Assembly: GCF_008015755.1 (NCBI RefSeq)
Contig: NZ_SSGF01000030.1
Location: 62,001 to 126,000 of the forward strand
Origin: Methylophilus sp.
GTDB taxonomy: Bacteria; Pseudomonadota; Gammaproteobacteria; Burkholderiales; Methylophilaceae
Reading direction: 5' to 3'
DNA length: 64,000 nt
Shown: positions 16,727 to 25,939 of the stretch, piece after piece
Layout of the letters: each line of letters opens with the position of its first letter
Numbering within the stretch: the first letter of the stretch is position 1
The notes under the pieces: model-generated
What the model saw: the letters and a program-made list of their open reading frames with translations, nothing else
Told to the model about the DNA's origin: nothing
Databases searched by the model: none
Made by a program: the position numbers and the translations under genes

Positions 16727-19342
16727 ATGTCAAAACTGCTGATCGTTGAATCACCCTCCAAGGCCAAAACCCTCAAAAAATATTTGGGCGGTGATTTTGA
16801 GGTCTTGGCTTCTTACGGGCATGTGCGCGACCTGATCCCAAAAAATGGCGCAGTAGACCCGACGCAGCAGTTCGCCATGAAATACGACATCATCGACCGC
16901 AACAGCAAGCATGTCGATGCGATTGCCAAAGCCGTCAAAAATGCTGATAGCATTTATCTGGCAACCGACCCGGACCGCGAAGGTGAAGCCATCTCATGGC
17001 ATATTGCCGAAATTCTGGCTGAAAAAAAGCTGATTAAAAACAAGCTGGTCAAACGCGTAGAGTTCAATGAAATTACACAAACCGCGGTCAAACACGCGAT
17101 TGACAACCCACGTGATATTTCGATGGACCTGGTCAATGCGCAGCAAGCTCGCCGCGCGCTGGATTACCTGGTCGGCTTTAATCTGTCCCCCTTGTTGTGG
17201 AAAAAAATCCGTCGTGGCTTGTCAGCAGGACGTGTACAAAGTCCGGCACTGCGTCTGATTGTCGAGCGCGAACTGGAAATTGAAGCCTTTGTCAGCCGCG
17301 AATACTGGAGCATCCACATGGGGGCGCTCAAGCATGCCCATGCTTTTGACGCCCGATTGGTGCAACTCAATGGTCAGAAGGTTGAACAATTCACCGTGAC
17401 TAACCATGACCAGCAATCTGAGATTGTTGGCAAATTGTTGCTTGCCTCCGCCGGCAAAACAACAGTAACACGTGTTGAGAAAAAGCAACGCAGCCGCAGC
17501 CCGGCTGCACCGTTTACCACCTCTACCCTGCAACAGGAAGCCGTACGCAAATTGGGCTTTACCACCAGCCGCGCCATGCGTGTGGCGCAGCAGTTATACG
17601 AAGGTATGGACGTTGGTAGCGGTACCGTCGGTTTGATTACCTATATGCGTACTGACTCGTTCAGCCTGGCGGCCGAAGCGGTGATGCAAATCCGCGATTA
17701 CGTGAAAAAGCACTTTGACGCAGACTACCTGCCGAAGTCACCTATCATGTACAAAACCAAAGCTAAAAATGCGCAAGAGGCGCATGAGGCGATTCGCCCG
17801 ACCGACATTACTCGCACCCCGGCCAGCGTGCGCCAATACTTGAACGACGAGCAGTTCAAACTGTATGAAATGATCTGGAAGCGTACCCTGGCTTGCCAGA
17901 TGACACAGGCAAAATATGATGCCGTGAGTGTGGATTTAGCAGTCGGCTCAGAAGCCAACCTGTTCCGTGCCAGTGGCCAAACCCTGGTATTCCCAGGCTT
18001 TATTGCCGTCTACATGGAAGGCAAAGACGACGACAAGGACGACGAAGACGCGGAAGCCAAATTGCCGCATCTGGAAACCGGCGAAGTGCTGACGGTTGAA
18101 AAGATTTTTGGCGAGCAACACTTCACCGAACCGCCACCGCGGTATTCTGAAGCCAGCCTGGTGAAGGCGCTCGAAGAATATGGCATTGGCCGCCCTTCGA
18201 CTTACGCTAGCATCATCTCAACCCTGCAAGACCGGGAATATGTGGTGCTGGATAAAAAGCGCTTTACGCCCACCGATGTTGGCCGCGTGGTGAATAAGTT
18301 TCTCACCGAGCACTTTACCCAGTATGTAGACTACGACTTTACCGCCAAGCTGGAAAACGAGCTGGACGAAATTGCCGAAGGCAACCTGGACTGGGTGCCG
18401 GTCATGGACAAGTTCTGGCAAGGCTTTAATCAGCAGATTCTGGTCAAAGCTGATGTCGAGCGCCCAGGCAACGAGCTGATTGATGAAATGTGCCCGAAAT
18501 GTGGCCGCCAGTTGCAAAAACAACTGAGCCGCTATGGCAGCTTTATTGGCTGTACCGGTTACAATGCCACGCCAAAATGTGATTACAAACGCAATCTGGA
18601 TGGCGAAGCCAATGCGGCCAGCGAACCAGTGGTGATCGGGCAGGACGCCGAGACACAAAAAGACATTTTCCTGATGAATGGCCCATACGGCCCGTATCTA
18701 CAACTTGGCTTACCTGTGGAAGGTGACAAGAAAAAACCAAAACGCGTCAGCATCCCCAAAGAAATTCCGCTGAGCCAGGTGAATATCGACACGGCACACA
18801 TGCTGCTGAGTTTGCCGCGTGACCTTGGCCTACATCCGGAAACCGGCAAGAAGATTGTCGCCAATATTGGCCGTTTTGGGCCATATGTGAATCACGACAG
18901 CAAGTTCAAGTCTATTCCTAAAACCGAGAGCGTCTTTAGCATAGATCTGGAAGGCGCAGTGAAATTGCTGGCGGCAGCCAACGGCCCTACCCCACTGGCG
19001 GATCTCGGCGAGCACCCGTCAGGCGAGGGCCGTATTGAGGTATTTTCAGGCCGCTTTGGGCCTTATGTGCAACACAACGGCATTCGTGCCACCTTGCCTA
19101 AGAGCGTCGCGCCAGAAGAGCTCAACGTAGAACAGGCCTTGGAATTACTGGCAGAAAAAGCCGCCAAAGACGGTGGCAAAAGCACCAGCAAGAAGCCCGC
19201 CGCTAAAAAGCCAGCAGCAAAAAAAGCTGCCGCGCCTAAAACCACTGCCACCAAAACAGCGGTGAAAAAACCTGCGGCCAAAAAAGCTACGACGACCAAA
19301 GCAGCCACCAGCAAGCGGACGAAAAAGTCAGCAGAAGAATAA
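16727..19342 (+). CDS. topA: DNA topoisomerase I (type IA)
   Basis: 871 residues. It relaxes negative supercoils by single-strand passage. The TOPRIM domain begins at LLIVESPSKAKTLKKYLG and continues with YLATDPDREGEAISWHI, which gives the metal-binding DxDxE pattern. The active-site Tyr lies in GLITYMRTDS (about residue 305-315). After the core come one clear four-Cys zinc finger (CPKCGRQLQKQLSRYGSFIG then two further Cys) and two C-terminal Topo_C repeats containing GRFGPYV. The last 55 residues are an Ala-Lys-Pro tail with repeated AAKK units, like histone H1, probably for non-specific DNA contact. A strong terminator follows. Confidence 0.97.
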   Translation: MSKLLIVESPSKAKTLKKYLGGDFEVLASYGHVRDLIPKNGAVDPTQQFAMKYDIIDRNSKHVDAIAKAVKNADSIYLATDPDREGEAISWHIAEILAEKKLIKNKLVKRVEFNEITQTAVKHAIDNPRDISMDLVNAQQARRALDYLVGFNLSPLLWKKIRRGLSAGRVQSPALRLIVERELEIEAFVSREYWSIHMGALKHAHAFDARLVQLNGQKVEQFTVTNHDQQSEIVGKLLLASAGKTTVTRVEKKQRSRSPAAPFTTSTLQQEAVRKLGFTTSRAMRVAQQLYEGMDVGSGTVGLITYMRTDSFSLAAEAVMQIRDYVKKHFDADYLPKSPIMYKTKAKNAQEAHEAIRPTDITRTPASVRQYLNDEQFKLYEMIWKRTLACQMTQAKYDAVSVDLAVGSEANLFRASGQTLVFPGFIAVYMEGKDDDKDDEDAEAKLPHLETGEVLTVEKIFGEQHFTEPPPRYSEASLVKALEEYGIGRPSTYASIISTLQDREYVVLDKKRFTPTDVGRVVNKFLTEHFTQYVDYDFTAKLENELDEIAEGNLDWVPVMDKFWQGFNQQILVKADVERPGNELIDEMCPKCGRQLQKQLSRYGSFIGCTGYNATPKCDYKRNLDGEANAASEPVVIGQDAETQKDIFLMNGPYGPYLQLGLPVEGDKKKPKRVSIPKEIPLSQVNIDTAHMLLSLPRDLGLHPETGKKIVANIGRFGPYVNHDSKFKSIPKTESVFSIDLEGAVKLLAAANGPTPLADLGEHPSGEGRIEVFSGRFGPYVQHNGIRATLPKSVAPEELNVEQALELLAEKAAKDGGKSTSKKPAAKKPAAKKAAAPKTTATKTAVKKPAAKKATTTKAATSKRTKKSAEE

Positions 19343-19352
19343 ACAACCCATT

Positions 19353-19381
19353 AAAAAAGGAGCGATCAGCTCCTTTTTTTT
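19353..19381 (+). terminator. Intrinsic terminator of topA
   Basis: Stem AAAAAAGGAGC/GCTCCTTTTTT with a 5-base loop and an eight-T run, 10 bases after the topA stop. Because the A-run mirrors the T-run it can also stop the convergent HD-GYP transcript. Confidence 0.9.
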
Positions 19382-19408
19382 CGTCCTCAATCAGCAGCTA
19401 GCCCAACC

Positions 19409-20638
19409 TTAATGGTTAGACCACAAATGATCAATATTACCGACGCCCCAGGTAGAAGCAGATTCGTTACCGACAATCTCATCCATCCCCTTGGATAAGT
19501 CGAGCTCAATCACCGGAATATGTATTTTCGATTTAGTCGAGAAAAAGGCTTTAACGACCGGCCTGAGCAAGCTGTCCGGGGTTTGTTTGACCACCACCGC
19601 CAACCGCCCTGACTTCAGCATCACCACGGTGCCGATCGGATAAATGCCCAGGCTTTTGACAAATGCTTTAAAGACATCGGGATCAAAATGCCCGCCCCAA
19701 CTCGCCATACGCTTCAATGCCATACCCGGCTCCCAGGCTGGCTTATAGGCTCTGGTAGAAGTCACGGCATCATACACGTCGCAGATAGCCCCCATTTTGG
19801 CAAAAACGGTCATCTGATCGCCGCTCAAATGTTCAGGATAACCAGAACCATCCATTTTTTCATGGTGATGTAAACACACATCTAAGGTCACAGCATCCGA
19901 GATATTAGCTTTTAACAGCATGTCGTGGCCCAGTTGCGGGTGCTGACGAATGACATCAAACTCGTGATCGGTGAGTGAGCCAGGTTTATTCAATATTTGC
20001 AACGGGATCCCCGCCTTGCCCATATCATGCATTAACCCGGCCAGCCCGGCCTGCTTGATTTCGCTGTCGGACAACTTGAGTTCTCTGCCCAGCGCGGTCA
20101 TCAGTGCACAGACCGCCACCGAGTGCATATACGTGTAGTCATCCACCGTTTTCAGGCGCACCAGGCTAATCAGCGCATGTACATTGCGTGTCACCGAAGC
20201 CGAAATTTCCTCTACGATCGGCATGACGGCCTCAGCTTCAATGGCTTTGCCCATGCGCAAATCTTTAAACATGGATTCAATGGCTTTACGTGAAGAAGCG
20301 ATCACTTTGGCTGCCTGCGCGCGCTCCTCTTCCAAGGTGGCAGGCATGATGATGCGAGTATCGACACTCTCGCTGATGACCGGCCCATCCAACTCGAGCA
20401 TGGCCATTTCTTTATCCGTGAGCTGATGGTCGGCAACGGTTGGCTCAGGCACCACATCGAGACCCTGGCTAATATCAATCACTACTTCTTGCAGCTGGCT
20501 GGCTCTTAACTTTTGTAAATCGACAGGGTCTTTGAGCACAAATTTGGTACGCCAAAAAGGATGATCCATCCACGGGCCTTTGAGCTCATGGATATACATC
20601 CCTAGACACACCTCTTTGATCGCTATTGTTTTTAGCAT
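19409..20638 (-). CDS. HD-GYP domain protein (putative c-di-GMP phosphodiesterase)
   Basis: About 409 residues. N-terminal DUF3391 region (about 1-130, ending in a Glu/Ala-rich linker) and a C-terminal HD-GYP domain (about 140-340). The domain keeps the HD doublet in GLMHDMGKAGIP and the GYP signature in HHEKMDGSGYP, so it probably hydrolyses c-di-GMP. I chose ATG 20638 since it begins MLKTIAIKEVCLGMYIHELK, a common DUF3391 N-terminus; ATG 20659 in frame would add seven residues. It faces topA across a shared terminator. Upstream, metK is on the same strand, but a terminator separates them. Confidence 0.9.
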   Translation of the reverse strand: MLKTIAIKEVCLGMYIHELKGPWMDHPFWRTKFVLKDPVDLQKLRASQLQEVVIDISQGLDVVPEPTVADHQLTDKEMAMLELDGPVISESVDTRIIMPATLEEERAQAAKVIASSRKAIESMFKDLRMGKAIEAEAVMPIVEEISASVTRNVHALISLVRLKTVDDYTYMHSVAVCALMTALGRELKLSDSEIKQAGLAGLMHDMGKAGIPLQILNKPGSLTDHEFDVIRQHPQLGHDMLLKANISDAVTLDVCLHHHEKMDGSGYPEHLSGDQMTVFAKMGAICDVYDAVTSTRAYKPAWEPGMALKRMASWGGHFDPDVFKAFVKSLGIYPIGTVVMLKSGRLAVVVKQTPDSLLRPVVKAFFSTKSKIHIPVIELDLSKGMDEIVGNESASTWGVGNIDHLWSNH

Positions 20639-20698
20639 ATTGCTTTGACCGCCCCGCATGATGTTTACATCTTATAACCATATATCGGAAAAAAATCG

Positions 20699-20725
20699 AA
20701 AAAAAAGAGGGCTAAAAGCCCTCTT
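20699..20725 (-). terminator. Intrinsic terminator of metK
   Basis: Perfect 9-bp stem AAGAGGGCT/AGCCCTCTT with a 3-base loop, followed on the minus strand by a long T-run (20706 down to 20698). It lies 50 bases past the metK stop. Confidence 0.88.
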
Positions 20726-20775
20726 CAAAATTACTTTTATACGCATGCTTTAGCATGCATCATCATCAGCCAGAT

Positions 20776-21939
20776 TTATAAACCGGCGGCTGCGCGCAAC
20801 GCGGCAGCTTTATCGGTTGCCTCCCAGCTAAACTCTGGCTCATCACGGCCAAAATGGCCATAGGCCGCGGTTTTGGTGTAGATAGGACGCAGCAAGTCCA
20901 GCATTTTTACGATGCCTTTAGGACGCAGATCAAAATGCTCGCGCACCAGTTGAGTCAATTTCTCATCAGAAATTTTGCCTGTGCCATAGGTTTCTACCAT
21001 GATAGACGTTGGCTGAGCTACGCCAATCGCATAGCTGACCTGCACCAAGCATTTGTCGGCCAAACCGGCAGCGACAATGTTTTTCGCCACGTAGCGGCCA
21101 GCGTAAGCGGCTGAACGGTCTACTTTAGAAGGATCCTTGCCTGAGAACGCGCCACCACCGTGAGGTGCGGCACCACCATAGGTATCCACAATAATCTTGC
21201 GACCGGTGAGGCCGCAATCGCCTTGCGGACCGCCGATCACAAAACGGCCAGTCGGGTTCACCAGGTATTTAATCTCGCCCTTGATCAACTCGGCAGGCAA
21301 GGTGGGCTTGATGATTTCTTCAATCACCGCTTCACGAATCGCCTCCAGAGACATCTCTGGCGCGTGTTGCGTAGACACCAGGACGGTATCGATTTTGAAC
21401 GGTTTGCCATCGACATACTGTATGGTCACTTGTGACTTGGCATCTGGGCGCAGCCATGGCAAACGGCCATCTTTACGCAACTGTGACTGGCGCTCCATCA
21501 CGCGGTGGCTGAGCCAGATTGGTAATGGCATCAGTTGCGGCGTTTCATTCACGGCATAGCCAAACATCAGGCCCTGGTCACCCGCGCCTTGGTCTAGCGG
21601 ATCATCATTGGCGTTATCGACGCCTTGCGCAATGTCTGGGGATTGCTTGTCATAAGCCACGAGTACCGCGCAGCCCTTGTAATCAATACCGTAATCGGTG
21701 TTATCGTAACCAATGCGTTTAATCGCATCGCGGGCCACCTTGATATAGTCGACATTGGCGGTGGTGGTAATTTCACCTGCCAATACTACCAGGCCAGTGT
21801 TTGCCAGGGTTTCTGCCGCCACACGTGCGGTGGGGTCTTGGGCTAAAATAGCATCCAGAATACTGTCAGACACCTGATCAGCTAATTTGTCGGGATGACC
21901 TTCGGACACGGACTCCGAAGTAAAAAGATATTCACTCAT
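20776..21939 (-). CDS. metK: S-adenosylmethionine synthetase
   Basis: 387 residues, normal for MetK. It makes SAM from methionine and ATP. It starts [22 protein letters not shown] in register with the family, with the active-site His in [17 protein letters not shown] and [19 protein letters not shown] are the two signature motifs and carry the P-loop-like GGGAFSGKD. The flexible loop and potassium site appear intact. Upstream, 21940-22105 separates it from divergent dapF; I looked for a SAM-type riboswitch there and did not see one. With ahcY and metF elsewhere in the window it serves the activated methyl cycle. Confidence 0.97.
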   Translation of the reverse strand: MSEYLFTSESVSEGHPDKLADQVSDSILDAILAQDPTARVAAETLANTGLVVLAGEITTTANVDYIKVARDAIKRIGYDNTDYGIDYKGCAVLVAYDKQSPDIAQGVDNANDDPLDQGAGDQGLMFGYAVNETPQLMPLPIWLSHRVMERQSQLRKDGRLPWLRPDAKSQVTIQYVDGKPFKIDTVLVSTQHAPEMSLEAIREAVIEEIIKPTLPAELIKGEIKYLVNPTGRFVIGGPQGDCGLTGRKIIVDTYGGAAPHGGGAFSGKDPSKVDRSAAYAGRYVAKNIVAAGLADKCLVQVSYAIGVAQPTSIMVETYGTGKISDEKLTQLVREHFDLRPKGIVKMLDLLRPIYTKTAAYGHFGRDEPEFSWEATDKAAALRAAAGL

Positions 21940-22105
21940 GGTTGACGCCTTGAAAAGTGATTAAGTTAATAAACGGCACTGACTAAAGGCTGAAGCCAGC
22001 ACCCAAAATTGAGAACAAAGATTTTACCTGAGATTATTTATACCAAGGAATAAATCTTCGCGCCAAGGATGTCTTCAACGGCACGATGGGGTATCATCTT
22101 GAGCT

Positions 22106-22936
22106 ATGAAATTACGATTTACCAAAATGCAGGGCGCAGGCAATGATTTTGTTGTGATTGATGCCACGCAAACCCCTGTGCATCTTTCGCATAGCCAAAT
22201 CCAGCACATCGCCAACCGTTTCTTCGGCGTCGGTTGTGACCAGTTACTCATGGTCGAATCCACCGACACTGACGGCGTTGATTTTCGTTACCGCATTTTT
22301 AACGCCGATGGTGGCGAAGTCGAGCAATGTGGCAATGGCGCGCGTTGTTTTGTACGCTTTGTGGTTGAAAAAGGCCTCACCGACAAACGCAACATCAAGG
22401 TGGAAACCGCCAGCGGCGTCATCACACTGATGTTGCAAGACGATGGCCAGGTGACGGTCAACATGGGTGCGCCACGCTTCACACCAGCGCAGATTCCGTT
22501 TGAGGCTAAAACGCAGTCTAGCGTTTATGAATTGCCGCTCAAAGACGAGACGGTGATGATCAGCGCCGTGTCTATGGGTAATCCGCATGCTGTGATGCTG
22601 GTCGACAACGTACACACCGCTGAAGTCGCCAGCCTGGGGCCACAAATTGAATCGCATCCGCAGTTCCCGCAGCGCGTCAATGCCGGGTTTATGCAGGTGC
22701 TCAACGCGCATGAAATCAACCTGCGCGTGTATGAGCGTGGCAGCGGTGAAACGCTGGCTTGTGGCACCGGTGCCTGCGCTGCAGCCGTCAGCGGCATTCA
22801 GCTGGGCACCTTGCAAAGCCCGGTCAAAGTACATACCCGCGGCGGCATATTAACTATTCAATGGGCGGGCGATGGCGCTCCGGTCATGATGACAGGACCG
22901 GCAGAGATTGTCTTTGACGGCGAAATAGAGATTTAG
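22106..22936 (+). CDS. dapF: Diaminopimelate epimerase
   Basis: 276 residues. It converts LL- to meso-diaminopimelate for lysine and peptidoglycan. The two catalytic cysteines are visible in [16 protein letters not shown] (first Cys) and [14 protein letters not shown] (second Cys). [12 protein letters not shown] is the N-terminal signature and MGNPHAVML the central one. It is the first gene of dapF-DUF484-xerC, a conserved proteobacterial cluster; the next gene starts 18 bases after its stop. The divergent neighbour is metK. Confidence 0.96.
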   Translation: MKLRFTKMQGAGNDFVVIDATQTPVHLSHSQIQHIANRFFGVGCDQLLMVESTDTDGVDFRYRIFNADGGEVEQCGNGARCFVRFVVEKGLTDKRNIKVETASGVITLMLQDDGQVTVNMGAPRFTPAQIPFEAKTQSSVYELPLKDETVMISAVSMGNPHAVMLVDNVHTAEVASLGPQIESHPQFPQRVNAGFMQVLNAHEINLRVYERGSGETLACGTGACAAAVSGIQLGTLQSPVKVHTRGGILTIQWAGDGAPVMMTGPAEIVFDGEIEI

Positions 22937-22954
22937 AGAGAACAGAATAGCAGC

Positions 22955-23611
22955 ATGATGGAAGACAGTATTCACGAAAACGATATCAAGCATTACCTCA
23001 AGGCGCATCCGGACTTTTTTGAAAGTCATGCGCACTTGCTGGCTGAGCTGTTTTTGCCCAGCCCGCATGGTAAAGGCACGATTTCACTGGCCGAGCGCCA
23101 GCAAATTGCCCAGCGCGATAAAATTCGCGTGCTCGAGTCACGCTTTACCGAGCTGATTTTAACCGCAGAAGAAAATGAAGCGACGGCCAACAAAGTCCAC
23201 GAGCTCACGCTGGGATTGCTGTTTGCCAAAGATGTGGCCGCATTACACACACACCTGGTGGCGTTTTTGGCCACGCACTTTCAATTGCCAAATGCGCAGC
23301 TCAAGTTATGGGTCAACGACAGTCATGCTGCGGATGACCTGTTTATAGACGCAGAAGACTCGCTGAAAAACTGGGCCAAAGATTTAAGCCAGCCTTATTG
23401 CGGCACCTTACCGACCATGGATATTGCGGGCTGGTTTACCGATACGCCTGCGTCATTGGCGGTGATCCCCATGCGCTATCATGAGGTGACCTTCGGCCTG
23501 ATGGCGATCCCCAGTGAACAACGCAGCCGTTTTTATGCAGGTATGGGCACATTGTTCCTCAGCCGGATTGGAGAGCTGGTCAGCGCGTCATTGGCAAGAT
23601 ACATTATATGA
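22955..23611 (+). CDS. DUF484 family protein
   Basis: 218 residues. DUF484 proteins have a short N-terminal helical part (here IKHYLKAHPDFFESHAHLLA, typical) and a GAF-like C-terminal domain. The role is unknown, but the gene is nearly always found between dapF and xerC, as here. A coiled-coil segment (about residues 45-90) with LAERQ and VLESRF links the two parts. The start ATG 22955 lies three bases downstream of another possible in-frame ATG-rich site; alternatives differ by one residue at most. Confidence 0.9.
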   Translation: MMEDSIHENDIKHYLKAHPDFFESHAHLLAELFLPSPHGKGTISLAERQQIAQRDKIRVLESRFTELILTAEENEATANKVHELTLGLLFAKDVAALHTHLVAFLATHFQLPNAQLKLWVNDSHAADDLFIDAEDSLKNWAKDLSQPYCGTLPTMDIAGWFTDTPASLAVIPMRYHEVTFGLMAIPSEQRSRFYAGMGTLFLSRIGELVSASLARYII

Positions 23612-23692
23612 AAGCCCCCGCTGAGGTTTCCGCCAAGAGGGATATTCTTGCGGCAATTGTCAGCGTAGGCCCCATCACTAGAGGTAGCGACC

Positions 23693-24574
23693 ATGCATGA
23701 ACTGCTGGATGACTACCTCGACTTTCTACACTTTGAGCGCGGCCTCAGCGAGCATACTCGCAACAACTACCAGCGCGATATTGAGCGTTTGTTGCAACAA
23801 CATGCAGACAAGCTCCAAACACTCACCCCACAAGACATTCGTCGTCAAATTGCCAGTTTAAACAGCCAAGGCATGCATGGGCGCAGCATCGCACGCATCT
23901 TGTCCAGCTGGCGCGGATTTTACCGCTACTTGGTACTACATAAGGCGTTTCCGGCAAATCCGGTGATTGGCCTGCGTGCGCCCAAAGCGCCCAAAACATT
24001 ACCGCATGCGCTGTCGATAGAACAAACTATCAAACTGGTCGAGATTGAAGGCAACGAACCAATAGCACTACGCGACCGTGCCATGCTGGAGCTATTTTAC
24101 TCCTCAGGCCTGCGCCTGAGCGAACTGGTCGACCTTAACCTGGATCGCCTGGACTTGCAGGAAAGCCTGATCACCGTCACCGGCAAAGGCAATAAAACCC
24201 GTATGGTGCCCGTAGGTAGCAAAGCCGTTGCGGCGCTCAAAGACTGGCTGGCCATAAGGCCGCTGTGGCTCACTAAACGCCCGGCAGAAATGGCCGTTTT
24301 TGTTAGCCAGCAAGGCAGACGTATTCATGGTCGCACCGTGCAAACCCGTATCAACCACTGGGTCACCAAACAGGGATTGCATAACCATGTGCACCCGCAT
24401 ATGTTGCGCCACAGCTTTGCCAGCCACGTGTTACAGAGCAGCGGTGATTTACGTGCGGTGCAAGAAATGCTGGGGCACGCCAACATCAGCACCACGCAGG
24501 TTTACACCCATCTGGACTTTCAACACTTGAGTAAAATTTACGATGCCGCCCACCCGCGTGCACGCAAGAAATAA
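23693..24574 (+). CDS. xerC: Tyrosine recombinase XerC
   Basis: 293 residues. Site-specific recombinase that, with XerD, resolves chromosome dimers at dif during division. The N-terminal SAM-like core-binding domain (LDFLHFERGLSEHTRNNYQR) precedes the catalytic domain. Catalytic residues are visible: Arg in YSSGLRLSELVDL, Lys in TGKGNKTRMVPV, His-x-x-Arg in HPHMLRHSFASHVL, His in LGHANISTTQVY with the nucleophilic Tyr in VYTHLD. It is the third gene of the dapF-DUF484-xerC cluster, 81 bases after DUF484. XerD would be the alternative, but the cluster marks this as XerC. Confidence 0.95.
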   Translation: MHELLDDYLDFLHFERGLSEHTRNNYQRDIERLLQQHADKLQTLTPQDIRRQIASLNSQGMHGRSIARILSSWRGFYRYLVLHKAFPANPVIGLRAPKAPKTLPHALSIEQTIKLVEIEGNEPIALRDRAMLELFYSSGLRLSELVDLNLDRLDLQESLITVTGKGNKTRMVPVGSKAVAALKDWLAIRPLWLTKRPAEMAVFVSQQGRRIHGRTVQTRINHWVTKQGLHNHVHPHMLRHSFASHVLQSSGDLRAVQEMLGHANISTTQVYTHLDFQHLSKIYDAAHPRARKK

Positions 24575-24639
24575 TGCACCTTTGCGCAACGATGCTGCAG
24601 TCAAGGTTTTGCAAGAGCGCAAAATATGGCAAAATAACC

Positions 24640-24654
24640 TTACTAAATTAGTAA
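24640..24654. promoter_or_regulatory. 15-bp perfect palindrome upstream of sodB, possible operator
   Basis: TTACTAAATTAGTAA lies 89 bases before the sodB start codon and is a perfect palindrome around a central A/T. The ACT-N5-AGT core is reminiscent of Rrf2-family (IscR-like) sites, which would make sense for an iron enzyme. No protein can be assigned from this sequence alone. Confidence 0.35.
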
Positions 24655-24742
24655 ACCTTTGCCAGTCTCGTGACTCAAACGTCACATTGTTTTAGCTTAC
24701 AAAAGCAGGCAACTATTTTAACAAACCAAAAAAGGAAACTCC

Positions 24743-25327
24743 ATGGAACACGCCTTACCAGCTTTGCCATTTGCAAAAAATGCACTGGCTCCACACATGT
24801 CAGAAGAAACGTTTGACTACCACTACAGCAAACACCACCAAGCATACGTGACCAACCTCAACAACCTGATCAAAGGTACCGAGTTTGAAAACGCGGCTTT
24901 GGAAGACATCATTAAAAAGTCTTCTGCTGGCATCTACAACAACTCCGCCCAGGTTTGGAACCACACGTTCTTCTGGAACTGCCTGTCACCAAATGGCGGC
25001 GGCGAGCCAAGCGGTGCATTGGCAGCAGCCATTAACGCCAAATGGGGTTCATACGAAGAGTTCAAAAAAGCGTTTCAAGCGTCAGCCGTGGGTAACTTCG
25101 GCTCTGGCTGGACATGGTTGGTGAAAAAAGCCGACGGCTCTGTGGATATCGTTAACATGGGCGCCGCTGGCACTCCACTGACGACTGGCGACACGGCCTT
25201 GCTGACCATCGACGTATGGGAACACGCCTACTACATCGACCACCGCAACGCGCGCCCTAAGTTTGTCGAAACGTTCCTGAACCACCTGGTGAACTGGGAA
25301 TTTGCAGCGAAGAATTTCGCGGCTTAA
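24743..25327 (+). CDS. sodB: Iron superoxide dismutase
   Basis: 194 residues, the size of bacterial FeSOD. Metal ligands can be placed: His in [14 protein letters not shown], His in [13 protein letters not shown], and Asp and His in [10 protein letters not shown]. The stretch [10 protein letters not shown] is typical of Fe rather than Mn enzymes. AAAAAAGGAAAC precedes the ATG. No signal peptide is seen, so it is cytoplasmic. A palindrome (24640-24654) lies upstream. The gene is monocistronic, closed by a terminator. Confidence 0.95.
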   Translation: MEHALPALPFAKNALAPHMSEETFDYHYSKHHQAYVTNLNNLIKGTEFENAALEDIIKKSSAGIYNNSAQVWNHTFFWNCLSPNGGGEPSGALAAAINAKWGSYEEFKKAFQASAVGNFGSGWTWLVKKADGSVDIVNMGAAGTPLTTGDTALLTIDVWEHAYYIDHRNARPKFVETFLNHLVNWEFAAKNFAA

Positions 25328-25366
25328 TTGCATATATTGTTGAGTAATCAACAATGATTAGCGCCT

Positions 25367-25396
25367 AAAAACCTCAAGCCTTGCTTGGGGTTTTTA
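25367..25396 (+). terminator. Intrinsic terminator of sodB
   Basis: 13-bp stem AAAAACCTCAAGC/GCTTGGGGTTTTT with a 3-base loop and a trailing T-run, about 40 bases after the sodB stop. A second small inverted repeat, ATTGTTGA/TCAACAAT at 25336-25355, lies between stop and terminator. Confidence 0.88.
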
Positions 25397-25426
25397 CTTT
25401 TTCAACCGCCACCCACAGGACAACCG

Positions 25427-25879
25427 ATGACCACCCTTGAAGCCGCATTTGAACAAAAGCTGTTTGAACTGATTCCACAAACCAGGAACCTTGGCATTCA
25501 AATCACGCGCATTGCAGAGAGCGAGCTACGCGTTAGTGGCGCTTATGCGCTGAATAAAAATCATCTGGATATTGTGTTTGGTGGCAGTATTGCCGCCATT
25601 TCGATCACGACGGCCTGGTCGTTGCTACAGCACAAAATACAGCAAGCCGGACTGACGGGCAACCTGGTGATCAAGCAGCAGGAAATCAAGTTTCACCTGC
25701 CCGTACATGATGATTTTGAATGTGTGGCCAGTGTGCAATCAGCGGAGGATTGGCCATTATTTTTGGACAGCTACCAGCAGCGTGGACGCGCCAAGCTGAC
25801 CGTGAATGCACATATCATGTGCGAGGGCAGAATCACCTCCACATTTCAGGGGGTGTTTGTGTTGTACCAGCCGAATTGA
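25427..25879 (+). CDS. Putative hotdog thioesterase (YiiD C-terminal type)
   Basis: 150 residues. The sequence fits the hotdog-fold thioesterase family represented by the C-terminal domain of E. coli YiiD: an N-terminal helix with LIPQTRNLGIQI, then NKNHLDIVFGGSIAAISITT (the family's conserved H/N-x(n)-G-G/S segment around the central hot-dog helix) and KQQEIKFHLPV. The acyl-CoA or other thioester substrate is unknown. I chose ATG 25427 with ACAGGA upstream; the frame stays open to 25385, but that part lies within the sodB terminator. Convergent with the large GGDEF-EAL gene. Confidence 0.75.
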   Translation: MTTLEAAFEQKLFELIPQTRNLGIQITRIAESELRVSGAYALNKNHLDIVFGGSIAAISITTAWSLLQHKIQQAGLTGNLVIKQQEIKFHLPVHDDFECVASVQSAEDWPLFLDSYQQRGRAKLTVNAHIMCEGRITSTFQGVFVLYQPN

Positions 25880-25939
25880 AGGACTTACTGCACTGATTAA
25901 GCGACGCTTGAATGCGTTGTGCGACCACATGACATACTA

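Noticed and set aside
21940-22105. SAM riboswitch before metK
   Set aside because: None of the conserved SAM riboswitch cores could be found in the leader; only minor hairpins.
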